Positions 1 to 11,797 of a stretch of DNA of 64,000 nt are shown here, in pieces. The notes beneath the pieces were generated by a model. It ran no database searches. It saw only the letters and a program-made list of their open reading frames with translations, and was not told the origin of the DNA. The stretch covers positions 311,337-375,336 of the forward strand of contig CM074812.1 of NCBI GenBank assembly GCA_037447605.1, in the 5' to 3' direction. A program made the translations under genes and the position numbers. The stretch's first letter is position 1, and every line of letters starts with the position of its first letter. This stretch comes from Zygnema circumcarinatum. Its lineage: Eukaryota > Streptophyta > Zygnematophyceae > Zygnematales > Zygnemataceae.

Positions 1-2
1 GG

Positions 3-1268
3 ACTTGGTCAATGTGTTGCAGGTGGGAGGACCAGTCCTTGCTGTGGAGGGAGGCATCATCCACGTAAGGTTCGCAGAAGGCACGACAGGGGCCGAACAC
101 CTGGTTGGCCAGGCGCTGGTGAGTCTGACTGGAATTCTTGAGCCCGAATGGAAGCACTGTCCACTGCACAAAGCGCGTGGCTGTGCGAAGCCCTGTCTTG
201 CAGCGATCGGCCTGCCGCAGGGGGATCTGCCAGAAGGATTTCTGCATGTCAAGTGCCGAGAACCACCGGTCATCAGGGGAGACGCCGTGGAGAATCAGGT
301 CCACATCCGGTAATGTGTAGGGATCCCACTTCGTTATTGCATTCAGTTTCCGGTAGTCCCCACAGAAGCGGAGTGTGCCATCCGGCTTTGGGGGCAGAAC
401 GGCCGGGCTGGCCCACGGCCCTTCTCCAGGTTCCATCAATCCGGCAGCCACGTTCTCGTCGATCTGTCATTCGACATCGGCCTGCTGCGCAACGGAAAAG
501 CGGTAGGGAGTCAGGGTCATCACGGGAGGCGCATCCCCCGTATCGATGTGGTGCTCTGTCAGTAGAATCTATCGATGGATGTTGTGGCGTAGTTGAGGAG
601 AAATGCTTGTCCAGTGCAAGGAAAGGTACAGGCCCCAATAGCATCTGCCCCTCATTTCCAACCACTCCTCATCAGCAGTAGTCTCATGTGAAGCTGGGTG
701 CAAACCTATCACTGGCGGCTTGATTCTTCCGTCAGCACGAGAGCTGGACTTCGGAGGCGGGGAGTCTAAGTCTTCCGGTATCAAGGTGGCGATCCATAAG
801 AAGAATGGGGAGACTCTTGCTTGAGCCGAGATGGGTACATGGTGATCTCTCTGGGTAGGAGACTGCGCCCGTGTGGCTTGGGGAAGGCGGGAGGTGGTAG
901 GGACTAGGGATGATGGGGAAGGAGGCGATTACATCCCGCCCAGTGAATAAGTGGAGTTGACATGTAGCAAAGTCGATTTGTGCTCCCATCGCGATGAGCC
1001 AATCTGAGCCCAGCAGGATAGAATAGTGTTCAGCGGCCGTGATGACCGCATTCACCGTGGCTCCCATCTCGCCAAGACTGATGACCACTTGGGCGCTGCC
1101 CAATCCTTCATGTAAGCTCCCTTCAACCCCCACATATCGGGGAATGGGCTCAAGTGTCTTGTCCAACTTAACCCCTGCAGCCCCTTCATCCGCAGGCTTG
1201 GGCAGGCTAATGGCATGGCTCCCATTGTAGATCATGGCTCTTTGCAGGATGACATTGAGCCAGCACAT
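3..1268 (-). mobile_element. Ty3/gypsy retrotransposon pol remnant (protease to reverse transcriptase)
   Basis: Read on the minus strand. About 1268-732 encodes the end of a retropepsin-like domain, with the typical ILLGSDWL..GAQIDF tail. About 560-470 carries the linker HIDTGDAPPV...PYRFSVAQQADVE that precedes Ty3 reverse transcriptase. From 466 to the window edge the RT is open, with the FCGDYRKLNAIT block, the FSALDMQKSFWQIPL block and the catalytic YVDD box. An in-frame TGA at 467-469 breaks the linker from the RT, so the copy is dead. No LTR is seen and the rest lies left of the window. The family assignment is safe. The boundary at 1268 is only the end of recognisable coding. Confidence 0.9.
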
Positions 1269-1507
1269 TGTGTAATGGTCATACGTTGGGTGTGGGGATC
1301 GAGGAAGGGAGGATCTGAATCATTTGGCAGCGGGGAGGATGGCGGGGAGGAAGCGAACTTCGGTCCGTGGGCGCCCGTCGCCATGTGGTGTTGAATGTGT
1401 CGAGGCGAGGGGCGTCAGGAGAATGCCATAGAGCCGTGGGAGGCGAGGTAGCCTCACCACGCTGTCGGCCAGCTTTGAACTTCTGGCTGACGCTTTTGGT
1501 ACAAGAA
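1269..1507. other. Spacer between two retroelements
   Basis: I see no gene or clear repeat here. It may hold upstream gag or leader sequence of the Ty3 remnant. Confidence 0.4.
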
Positions 1508-2365
1508 TGTTGATGTTGAGTGTACTATAGTTACTTAGACATTGTAGGTTCACACTAACGCTTCGTTGTGGTCCTCCGGTTGGGACTTGTAAAGGATCTG
1601 CTAGTAGTAGTCCTAGGAAATACCCGTTTGGGCCAAATAGCCGGTGGCCCATTAGCGCTTCCGGGCAGCGGAAGTGTCCCGGTGATAATGGCGGACCCAG
1701 CGTGTCCAGACCCCTTGATGCGGTCAGCGGGCTATGGCAGCGAGGTCAGCTACGGAGGGGGCCGAGAGTCAGCAGCCCGCGCGAACAAGTGTGGGCTGCA
1801 AATCGTGGTGACGGAGATTTTTATGCGGGCCTTGGCGCCAAATGTATGCGACAGCGAGTTGAACATCTTGTGGGCAGCGTCTGGGGCCGAGGCGGCGAGG
1901 AAGGTGGCTGGGGCCAGGGCCAGCAAGTTCAGATGGGCGGCGGAACTGTACGGACGACCTGACTAGGTCGGCGCCGGCGTAGGTTTACGAAGGACCGCAA
2001 TGCTGGATGTTGAACGCGTACCCGGCTGCTGAACGCATGAGGGCGGCCGTGACGTGACATTGGTCAACTAGGAAGATGTCACATAACACGGCCATGGCGG
2101 TATATAGGGTTTAGCTTGATTATGTAGGATAACCACATTAGACCTCTGTAGTCCCATGACTTATTACGTACTGTGCTGCGTGTTCTTTGAGGGGCATACA
2201 CTTGTGTCATGAGTAGTGAGTAAGGAGAAGTAGCTAGTGAGAGGGGAGGGGAGCTTCATGTGGGTGACATTCTTATTATAAAGAGGTTTTAGAAGCGTAG
2301 GCTTTCTCACACTTTCGTGTGTGTGATTTCATTTGTGCTCATCCTACATCTTTCGATGCGTGAGG
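1508..2365 (+). repeat. 5' LTR of the copia element
   Basis: It begins with TGTTGATGTTGAG and matches 6939-7795 in many blocks: the segment around CAGTAGTAGTC near its start, GCGGTATAT..GGTTTTAGCTTGATTA, GGTGACATTCTTATTATAAAG, and the TTTCTC-ACACTTTC...GTGTGTGATTTC tail. The stretch near 2270-2330 (a TATTATAAAG box followed by the GTGTGTGATTTC region) is the likely promoter and R region. The 3' end is approximate. A GGTATGGTGAGAG stretch near 2374 loosely resembles an initiator-Met primer binding site. Confidence 0.8.
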
Positions 2366-2408
2366 TTATGAAGGTATGGTGAGAGTGAGATAGAGTGAGA
2401 AAGTGAAG

Positions 2409-3420
2409 ATGTCTTCATCGGTGGGGAACGGGTTCCGATGGAGGGCGACAGCGAGGGTGGCAGCGGGAGGTGACAGGACCCGCGCTCGAGCAAGTGAGGT
2501 ATGGGGAGCGATGGTGGCGGCGAGGACGCGTGAAGTTAAGGCATTCGCGTTGACGGTCCAGAGACTACACGAGGGGTGGAGATGGCTGACTGAGGTCCCG
2601 CTTTGCTGCGTGGGCAAGGGACTGTTGGGGGTATGCGTCAGCGGCACCATCCAAGGCAGCGAGGAGTGGCTACAGGAGGAGCCCGCGGCCCGGAGGCGGC
2701 GGTGAACAGAGTGGTGCTGCGCCCGAGATGGAGTGCCAAAAGGACAACAAAGCGCTCACACCCAGGTGCGTCATGAGGTGTGGTCAGCAGGTCATGGCGG
2801 CGCGGTCTCCGAGAACCTCACATGCTATGTGGAGGTGCTTAGAAAGAAGATGTATGATGTAAAGGATAGCGTTGCGATAGTGAGGTCTTTACCAGCGCGG
2901 CTTGGGAAGATGAAAATGTCACCGGATGGCCCGAGTGAATATGCCATGGTGGGGTTTGATACCTTGATGGAGAGGTTCATAGCTCTGGCCGTTGAGTGAC
3001 CATAAGATGGCGGAGTTCTTGGGAGTTGACCTCTAAGATTTGATGTTAGCAGGTCCCTTTGCTTGGGGCTGTCTACCGAACTGCGAAAATGACCCTTGAG
3101 CAAGTGAAGCGGAGGATCAGGGAGAGGACACCGTCAAGACACTTGGGAGCACCCGAGGGAAGGTGCTAGCTGCCTCCCGCGGCGAACCCGAAGAGGAGGT
3201 GCCCGAAGTCGGACCGAGGGAGAAGCGCCGTGGGGCGTGCTACACGTGTGGCGAGGTCAGGCCACTACTCGGTTGAGCTAGCTACAAAACAGAGTCCCAA
3301 GATGAGGGAGGAGGGGCCCAGCTGTAGGCATTGGCAGAAAGGAGAAGAAAGGCTTGAGGGGATGCAGCTTCAGGAGGTGCAGAAGCGAGGTCCCGCAAGA
3401 GCACCTGCCTGAGAGTGCGA
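2409..3420 (+). pseudogene. copia gag remnant with broken zinc knuckle
   Basis: The ATG at 2409 follows the LTR and leader, and the same start is repeated after the second LTR at about 7832. The reading frame is interrupted several times. Near 3240 there is CYTCGEV in one frame and GHYSVEL two bases out of phase. Together they are a CX2CX4HX4C-type nucleic-acid-binding knuckle with a two-base insertion and the last Cys replaced by Leu. The flanking text is basic and Arg/Gly-rich, as expected for gag. Confidence 0.65.
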
Positions 3421-3489
3421 GAGGGTCGAATATGAGACCAATGCGATGATGGCGAAGGATTCGACTTTGTTGCAGGGAAGATCGAGGTC

Positions 3490-3700
3490 CGGTCACAGGC
3501 GGCCTGGTTGATCGGTGGGGAAACTTCCACACACATGTGTGGCGGCAATGAGATATTCTCCACGTTGGACACCTTTGGAAGACTCGATCTATTCACTAAA
3601 CAGCGGAGAGTAACCGATCCACGAAGGGTGGAAGTAGTCAAGAATGATTCACCGAGAGCGGCTCACATCATCTACAAAAGAGGGAGAGAAGGCGTTTGTG
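3490..3700 (+). pseudogene. copia protease remnant lacking its catalytic motif
   Basis: The block AAWLIGGETSTHMCGG..IFSTL at about 3500-3570 aligns with the copia protease start, where the family has W-x-x-D-S-G-A and then H-M-C. Here the catalytic Asp-Ser-Gly is replaced by Gly-Gly-Glu, so the enzyme would be inactive even if translated. Confidence 0.7.
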
Positions 3701-4142
3701 TATCATTGATATACTCCACACCCATTGTGAAAGCAGAACTTCATGTTTGTTAGCGGGTGTGTAAGAGGGAGATGCAGATCACATTCAAGGAGGGAAGTCT
3801 TGTAGCCAGAGTACTCATCGCATTGTGAGGAAGCGGTACATTTACGAGGGTGATATGAGAAGGGAGGCACAGTATTACCTTCATTATAGAAGGAATGAGA
3901 GGATGAAGATATGTGATGGTACGTAGGTGAAGCGCCATAAATCTCTGGCATAAATGAACTTGGACATCATAACCTCGGGGGTTCGCAATGACTTCTTTGC
4001 TAAGGGTGAGTCCGTGGGTTAGGCGGCTAGATAGCCAGGTGGAGGGAGGCTTCGGCTTTTACCAAGGAGGTGTGTAGAGGGGAAGGCGCATCGGAAACCA
4101 TTCGCGAGGAGCGGAGAGGAGGCGTACCACGCGCAGAAGAAA

Positions 4143-4758
4143 ATGGAGTTGGTTCACACCGACCTTTGTGGCCCCGTGACACCGACAACGAGTGGAGGAG
4201 CTCGGTATTTCATCACTTTTCTCGATGAATTTTCGAGGAAAATTTGGGTGAAAATTCCGAAATTTCGTCCCAGCGAGCTTCCAGACCTTGAGATTGGCGA
4301 ACTTCAGAGATGGAAGCCCAGAGAGACTGGCCAGAAGACTCTAGCGCTCGGACAGCGAGGAGGGAGTTCAAGTCAAAGGGAGTTCGGCGAGTACCTCAAG
4401 ACTCGTGGAATTAGGCATGAATTTTCTGCTCCCTACTCCCCTCAAAGTAATGGAGCTGCTGAAAGGGTAAATAGGACGTTGGGGGACATGGCGGACCATG
4501 CTGATAGATTCCCCCTTCCCGGCTTCTTTCTGGGGAGAGGCGGTGATGACCGCAGCTTACCTTAGGAATAGATGCCCATCTTCTGTGCTCAAGGACCAGG
4601 TTCCTGAGGAGGTGTGGAGTGGGAGAAAACCCACGGTTTCCCACCTGAAGGCTTTCGGAGCGCGCTGCTGGTCGACGGTGCCGAAGGCGAGACAGAAGAG
4701 GAAGTTCGACCCGCGAGCCGTTGAAGGGTATGTTCTCGGCTACAACATTGATGAGTAG
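4143..4758 (+). pseudogene. copia integrase remnant (two frames)
   Basis: 4143-4565 starts with the integrase core ELVHTDLCGP followed by GGARYFITFLDEFSRK, which includes the first catalytic Asp. The usual TDNGGEF block is replaced by a scrambled GGSSSQREF, so the second Asp is lost. The SNGAAERVNRTL block keeps the catalytic Glu. Translation must shift frame at about 4490 to continue into SFWGEAVMTAAYLRNRCPS and KPTVSHLKAFGARCW, which runs to a stop at 4758. A frameshift plus a lost active-site residue makes it a pseudogene. Confidence 0.88.
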
Positions 4759-5479
4759 CACCTCTGAGTTTGGAACTGCATGGCGAAGGAAGTGCAAAGC
4801 TTCGGTATCCACCAGTGGGCGAGAGGCGGTGGCTTGCGGCTAGGTGAGACCCGGCCCCCAAAGGCGGGTGGGGGTGTGTGAGGACGTGGGGCCGGTAGGA
4901 GGAAGGCGTTGAAGCCTCGGGTCCCGGTTTTGGAGGGAATCGTACTTGTACGGGGCGGAGGGCGACCGAGGTAACACGGACGTGTCCCGGCGGGAAGGCC
5001 CGAGGTGGGCAGGGAAGAGCCACCAGCGGGAGCGAGAAGCGGAAGGCGGCCCACTACACTACTCACAGCCGGATAGGAGACTTCGGTCAGCGTACCTTCT
5101 TGGCGGGCGAGGAGTAGGACTTGGAGAGATGCAAAATTTGAGAGCGGTAAAGGGAGCAGAGATACCTCGGGATTTGTTCCGGGAATTTTTCTTCAACTTC
5201 GAGGAGTGGGAGAGCGCCAAGGACGCGAGGAGGAGCACCCGTGTTGTGAGGGGAGGCTGAGCGATCACGGCGAAATGCTTGAGACTAACTTTGATCACGA
5301 GGAGAGAGAGTACTACGGACTCTGGCGACCTGCGAGGAGTTGCCAGCTCTTACATGATCAGCGACGCAGAAGCCTTGGGAAGCTCACGATAGAAGGTCGA
5401 TAGGCGAGTGGCAGCGGCGCGTCGATAGCGAGTGGAGACAAGTGATGAAAACGGGGCGGTAGCGGCCCGGAAGGCTGCC

Positions 5480-6740
5480 GAAGGAAGAGAGCCATTGGAT
5501 GCAAGTGGGTGTTCCAGGTGAAGCCCGAGAGGCGGGGCCGGGGTGTGGGCCTGGATTCTGGCCTTGGCTGGTGGCGAAGGGCCTCACCGGCCCGAGGAAA
5601 TCTGGAATGCGACTACCGCGAGGAGACTTTCACCCGGTGGTGAGTTTAACTCCCTAGTGCCCCTAATTTACGTCCCTTGGCCCTGGCGAGGGGATGCATG
5701 TCCATCGGTTAGATATCAAGACGTTTACATGCTGGGAGGTGTGAGAGATCTACATGGAGCAGCGAAGAGAGGGTGTCGAGGCGAGGGAGCATCGTGCATC
5801 CGCCTGAGTAGAAAGTGCGATGCGGGGCTGAGGCGGGCACCGAGTCCCCAGTGCAGGGGAGGGTGGCGATCTTGGCGAGGGAGAAGTTTTGCGGCGCTGG
5901 GGGCGGATCATTAGTCACCAGGAGAGGAGGAGATCATGCGTTGGGATCGTGGATGACACTCATTATGGTAGGTCTCTCCACTTCCGGAGAGAATCCAATA
6001 CGAGAAGAAGCTTTTGCAATTGCTTCCGGATGGCCGGATCTAGGGGCCTTGTTATCTCACAGGGGTGTCTGGTGAAGAGGCGGGGCGGAAGTGCATTTCA
6101 CAGAAGTCTCGAGAAAAGAGAGCGGATGTACTTGCGAGATTTAATATGGAGGAGTGCGGGCCAGGTGCACCCGGCCCGATGGAGATGTCCGTGAGATTGT
6201 CGAAGATATGGGCAGCGGCCGGTGAGGTTACGGCGCATGTGCAGTGCATTACTGAATCATACTCCGAGTTTAATGCCTAATGATTGGAGTACCGGCCGGG
6301 ACTTAGCGTGGCGTGAGTCGCCGCCCAGTGAGTTCATGGAGAATCCCGGCCTTGAAGCATTGGGAGGCCGTAAAAGCGGGCATCTTTTTCGGTTTATGCA
6401 GGGGGACACTTAGATGCGGACTCATACTTGAGAGGGCGAGCAGAGTCATCCCGGATACACCGACTGGGTGGCGTGAGACACATCACTTGTCGCGACCTCA
6501 CGGTTGTTTACACGAGCGGGTGGAGGCGATCTCATGGGCTCCGAAACTCACGAGGATTCGGTTGCGTTAATGTCCCAGCACGAGAAGGGCGAGTACATGG
6601 GAGGCATGTCCACTTGCTTGCGGGGAGGGAGTTTGTCCCAGCATTTCTTTTGATGAGTGTAGAGGCCACAGCGTCCCTTGACTTTGTTCACGGATAACGG
6701 AGTCGTCCATTTGCTCTTTGTTGGCTCCATTGTTTCATAA
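5480..6740 (+). pseudogene. copia reverse transcriptase / RNase H remnant
   Basis: At about 5487-5530 the AIGCKWVFQVKPE block marks the start of copia RT. LVAKGLTG-P follows near 5565 and HRLDIKTF near 5702 (the family has HQLDVKTAF). The frame changes repeatedly and I do not see an intact YVDD box. The downstream 5900-6740 holds short unconnected open stretches consistent with decayed RT and RNase H. Confidence 0.6.
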
Positions 6741-6918
6741 GAGAACAAAAGCACGTAGGAGTCGTCTACATTATATGCGGGGGCCCAGGTAGAGGGAGGG
6801 ATGATTGTTGAAGTTACCGTGGGGATGAAGAGGCGAGGCTCTGGATATGTTAAGCTAAGAGTTAGTGCTTGGGAACCTTACTAGTGAATAAGAGACTCAT
6901 TTGGAATTTAGGGCCCAT

Positions 6919-6938
6919 GAGGGGCGGTCAAGGGGGAT
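6919..6938 (+). other. Polypurine tract before the 3' LTR
   Basis: The G-rich tract ends in AAGGGGGAT immediately before the LTR start TGTTGAGTG. A purine run at this place primes plus-strand synthesis in LTR elements. It fixes the second LTR as the 3' LTR of the first element. Confidence 0.6.
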
Positions 6939-7795
6939 TGTTGAGTGTTGGTGTCATGGTTGGAGCATTGCTTGTGGGTTCCACCTTGGCATTGTTGTGA
7001 ATCCTCGGTTGGGAGGCTTATGAGGTCTGGCAGTAGTAGTCACAGGAAATCACAGTGGGCCAAAATGTAGGGGTGCTTGGTACAGCAGTGTGGAGGGAGG
7101 TGGGTGATGTCGGCCGGACAGCGTCAGGACCCGCCGAGTCGTGCGGGGCTGTGGCCAGTCAGCTCACGGAGGAGACGGTCGGCGGCCCGCGGTCAGTGTG
7201 TGGCCGGCGTGGCGGAGATTTACCGTGCATGAGACTGACAAATGTGTGCGGCCTGTAGCCTTAGCAGGGTGGGCACATGTCACCTTAGCATGGCAGCCTT
7301 GTCTGAGCAGCGGCGGAAAATTAGCGCTTCAGACGGGCGGCAGATTCCAGATGGCGGCCGAAAGGCATACGAGGCGGCAGCGACCTAACGCCCAGCGTAA
7401 ATTTCACGAGGCCACTATCTTGAATGGCCAAACAGCGTACGGCTGGCAGCACATGAGAGCAGCGTAACGGCTTTACCTCCAGTCAACTAGGAAAGATATC
7501 ACATAGCACGGCTGCATGGCGGTATATGGGGTTTTAGCTTGATTACATGTAGGACTGCCACATTGAAGCTAACTGTAGTCAGTGACTTGTGCATTGCACC
7601 TTTCGTGTTCTTTGGGCTGCCACCTTGTGTGTAAGGTGGTGAGTAAAAGGGGAGAAGTAGCTAGTGAGGGAGGGAGGGAACTTCATGTGGGTGACATTCT
7701 TATTATAAAGGGTTTTTAGAGTAAGCTTTCTCTACACTTTCTAGGTGTGTGTGATTTCGTGTGCTCATCTACATCTTCGTGCAGTAGTTATGGGC
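6939..7795 (+). repeat. Second copia LTR, shared by two internal domains
   Basis: It is colinear with 1508-2365. It has a polypurine tract on its left, as a 3' LTR should. On its right the sequence continues into the leader and gag ATG seen after the first LTR, as a 5' LTR should. Confidence 0.8.
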
Positions 7796-7920
7796 TATGG
7801 TGGTGAGATAGAGTGAGGAAAGAAGGTGAAAGATGTCTTCATCGTTTGGAACGAGGTTCCAATGGAGGCGACCCGCGGTAGCAGGGAGAGCGATGAAACG
7901 GGGCCCGCGCTCCAGCAGCA
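7796..7920 (+). mobile_element. Start of a second copia internal domain (truncated)
   Basis: The segment from TATGGTGGTGAGATAGAGTG through the gag start at about 7832 (MSSSFGTRFQWR-like) matches 2375-2500. Similarity stops near 7920. The array is therefore LTR-internal-LTR-truncated internal. Confidence 0.7.
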
Positions 7921-10900
7921 AGTTGCATCAAGCTGACAAGGTAATGCGATCTTAGCCTTGTCTCCCGTGAGTTGATAGACCATGCGTTCTATCGAGGATG
8001 ATAGGCCGTCAGCCGAGGGTGGTCGACGATGGGCTGCTGGGGGTGTGAAAGCGGGCTGCGAGGCGATGTGGAGGTTGGCGTGCATCTCTTCGGTCGCCCG
8101 GTGGCGTGTTTCAAAGGCTGCGCCCGGTATCGGCTCTCTTCATTGAGATCTTCAATTTCACTCCTGGCGAGGATCCCCAAGGGATGACGGGTGGAGGGGA
8201 GGGATGGCGGATTCTTGGACGAGGGTGGCGGCCCGGTGGGCGATGCAGGAGCGCACCCGTTAGCGTGCGAGGAGAATGGCGAGGATGAGAATGAGGATGC
8301 GGTTAGCGAGGGAACTGCGAGAAGAGGCGATTCGCGATCTCGGCGATCCGGGCGAGCATCCGGCAGTGATAGAGTTGGACAAGGCGGTTGAAATGCCGCG
8401 GCAACACTGGGCGGTCTCGCGCGTGTCGAGGCGGCGGGATCAATTTCAATGTCACGTTTGGCAGGGAAGAGTCCATGGGGAATGGATGAGTGAGTCGTTG
8501 CGGGGATGGTGTAAGCGGGTGAAGAAAGGGAGGTGGAGGTGAAGGCGGAGCTCACCGGTGTGGTGTGGGAGCAGCGGGGGAGCATATCATGAAAGGTGAT
8601 CTCGGTGAGCTCCTTGTTGCCTCTTTTCCCCTTTGGACCTTCTCACTTGAGAGTCTCCGCATACACCTTACAGGCGTCATGTCCGTGATGCAGCGAGAAA
8701 TATGCGAGGTCCATGGTCCTAGCACTTGGCCGTGGATTATGATTGGCCGCCGAGAGCAAGGCAGACGCCCTCAAGACCCCACGCCTCTGTCGCTCCAGAA
8801 GCGGCCTTGGTCGGCCTGGCGGCTTCTCTCTTGGTGCGATGAATAAGGAACCCGATATCACAGACGAAACATCGGTATGTGAGGATTCACAGCGGCTCGG
8901 ATGTGCGGATCATGAGGTATGGGGAATGGGTAAGGGGGAGGCTTGGTTGTGCTGGTATGGCGGTGCACCAGGGGCTGCCCGCTGCGTCTGGCGATGGCAG
9001 GAGAAGGCTTGTTAGAGTAGATGTAGCATAGGGGTCGAACAAGCTGTTGATTACGTGTCTTAGCCCGAGAGCTGCTGAGGTAGAGTCGATCTTGTAGGTA
9101 GATGCATGGCGTTAAATGCCAATGTGGTCTTACATGTGGGTTTGCCTCTCTCTTGATCATACAGTCGCTCACATACTGTCCCAGCAATGCACGGGCATGG
9201 CGGTGGAGTTGCTCAGCGGCGGCCTGTCAAATCGAGATGGAAGTCGCTACCATTTGATGGCCTTCTGGAACCTTTGGAGAACTTCCCGGAAAAGTAGAAC
9301 CTTGAAGTTCTCGATGGTATTTGCCATGCGCACAAAGCGCTTCGATTAATTCAAGCGACGCTCATCAGCATAGCATTCGATGTACTTGGTCGGTCTAACG
9401 GTGTCGGATCTGAAATCGGCGTTGTCTGATAGCTTGCTTGAATGTGTCCCTTGTCAAGTCGCGGCGACATCACGCCTTGTGCGATTTGGGCGACTTCGGT
9501 TGGCCTGCCTCGCCTTCCGGCGCTCAAGGGCGGCTTGATCCGCTGGTCCTCGCCAGTGCTATGGCCTGCCTTCTCCTCAAAGTGTCTCAGCCATGCTTCA
9601 GCATCTTCCTGCGTGACGGTGAAGCCTCTTGTGATGATGCCCGTGGTATCCCTCACCTCACTCTTTTGAGAATCATTCTTATCAATTTGGTCATCATCTC
9701 TTCCGTCTTCTTTGAAAACTTCGAGATACATTTCGTGTCTTCTCTGAGGTTGGTGCGAAATTTGGAGAGGGTCACTGCGATTGTCACGCCCTTGCCCACG
9801 AAGCACTCGCACAGAGCACGCGGGGATGGAAGCAGAGATTGTGAGCCGAGGTGAGGTGTGTCTTGGGAATCCACACTGTTAGCCGGGCTGCGTCGCGGCT
9901 AGCGTAGCAGAAGGGACTCTGGTGCAATAGTTATCAGTGAGCTCCGTGGCATGTCTCTACAGTGGGCAGCGGTGGGGACATCCGAGTTGAAACGGCACTC
10001 CCTCTTCCCGCGGCATGCCCGAGCGTGGCAGCCCGGCGGCTGCAACGATCATCCTAGCGAGCATATCGCCAGCCCGAAGTTTATAGCCATCGCACTTTAG
10101 ATAGGTCGGCTGCGGCTTCGTCCCGTCGACTCGATACGCTCCAAGAGTAAGCAAAAGCGGGATAAGGGTTCTCTTGATTGATGCCGTCTTGATCTCGGCA
10201 TTGCTTCTTCCTGCAAGTACGAGATCCGTCCTTGGATTTCCGATCGCTGTCCTTGAGGTCCCAGTGCTTGTCGGCGAATACTGCGCCCGAAGATACGCGC
10301 TTGTCCCCTGCTATTTGCTGGCCTCTTCCTCATGGCGGTTGTAGCGGAGTCCCGCAGATGCCAGCGGCCTGGCATGCTCCGAAATACGTGAATGCACCAA
10401 ACGCCGACTCGATACCAAAAGATAAGTAGGAATTTAGAAGCTACTGAAACTGGTGCTTGAAAGAGTCTTTGTCTGACATTTCAGCGTGCGTCTTGAAACT
10501 AATGAAGGTTGGAGTTGGTTCACATTAGGTCTACTGCGCATAGAGCGAGGATCCGGGGATTGAGAGGTGCCTTGCCCGGCCCGAAGGCGTAAGGGATTGA
10601 AGCACGTTCCAGCACGAACTTGTCTCGCCAAGAGCCCTTCGCGAGGACTCTCCTCCCTGTCCTCTCACTAAATTTAGTCTCACAGGCAGGCTTACAGTGA
10701 TCGTGGTCATTGAGAGGTGCAAGGCGGGGATAGAGCAAGATTAGGGGAAGCAGCATAGTGGCAATGAGGAAAAGCGAGGACCGCGAAGCTTACCCCAGAT
10801 AAAGGTGGTATTTTGGAAACTCACCCGGCCGGCGGTTGGTGGGAATGTCGTCTAATAATGAAATTGTCTTCTCTTTGAGAAATCTTTGTCTAAGCGGGGG
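7921..10900. other. Degenerate repeat-like DNA without a recognisable gene
   Basis: Several open stretches of 60-200 codons occur on both strands (for example minus 8585-7989 and minus 9812-9351). None shows a domain I recognise, codon use is irregular, and no splice-linked series emerges. The composition resembles the neighbouring retroelement remnants. I treat it as old transposon DNA. Confidence 0.45.
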
Positions 10901-11788
10901 TGAATGGGACGTCTAAATGCTTGTCGGCAAAGAGACTCTTTTCTCTCTCTATATACATCACATGGCGTGGAACTACTGCTCTCTCTCTCTGCTTTACTTA
11001 TACATTTGGCACATGGCGAGAAAGGAAGAAGAAGAAGAAAGAAGAACAAGACAACGAAACCCACGGTATGCAATCTTAAACCCCGGCACTAAAAAGACAA
11101 ACAAGCATGGCTGACATCCAATCACCACTTGGCAATAGATCTTGAGTCTTAGCGGCGGCTTGATCTCACATTATTAGCCCCACTTGTGAGAGCTGGTATT
11201 CACGTGGAGCCTTGAGGATAGGTCAAATGGCTTGTCAGCGGCCTTAGGCGGCGTTTCGAGTCTTATTTGGATAGTGTCTTGGATTGAGTGAAGCGCCAGC
11301 GGCGTGGCGCTCCGCCCATTACGCTTGCGTTAGCGGTCTCACAGATTCAGTGATCGCGGCAGCGGAAAAGTATATATCCAGAAATACAAGCCCGAGCGGG
11401 GCCTTGGCGGATAGTCGAGAGCGCAGCTCACGTTACGCTACAGGCGAATTTCTTGAGGCGCGCCTTTCCTTGCGGTAAATACGAGGGAACCCCTGCACAT
11501 GCTTGTATCCAGCTTGTCCGTACACATACTCACTTAGGGATTTCCTTACCCACCTACCCACGTGACGACTGCCCAAAAAGTACAATGTACGGTATCAAAG
11601 GCGTACTGTACCGATATACCGCAAAAATATATATAATAACATTGTTACTATAAATGTGAAATGACAAACGGGTCATTACGGATATAGTGACACAAACGTG
11701 GGGACCGACACAGTCACTATAACGTGATTAGACTGTACTTTCAAATCCCAAGATTTTCGTCCAATCATATCGGCCGAAGCCATGGCGA
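10901..11788. other. Intergenic DNA, no gene seen
   Basis: Mixed CT-rich and AT-rich sequence. I find no supported coding region, RNA gene or strong repeat. Confidence 0.4.
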
Positions 11789-11797
11789 AAACATTAG

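Larger units (their letters stand above)
1508..7795 (+). mobile_element. Decayed Ty1/copia LTR retrotransposon
   Basis: Two directly repeated copies of about 850 bp (1508-about 2365 and 6939-about 7795) flank internal DNA with copia-order coding remnants: gag with zinc knuckle, protease, integrase, then reverse transcriptase. Integrase before RT separates it from Ty3/gypsy. Frameshifts and stops interrupt every domain, and the LTRs have drifted, so insertion is old. A purine-rich tract lies directly before the second LTR. Exact LTR ends and target duplications could not be fixed by eye. Confidence 0.85.

Noticed and set aside
9351-9874. Overlapping minus-strand frames considered as a transposase or gag gene
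   Set aside because: No motif I can name, the frames conflict, and there is no supporting splice structure.
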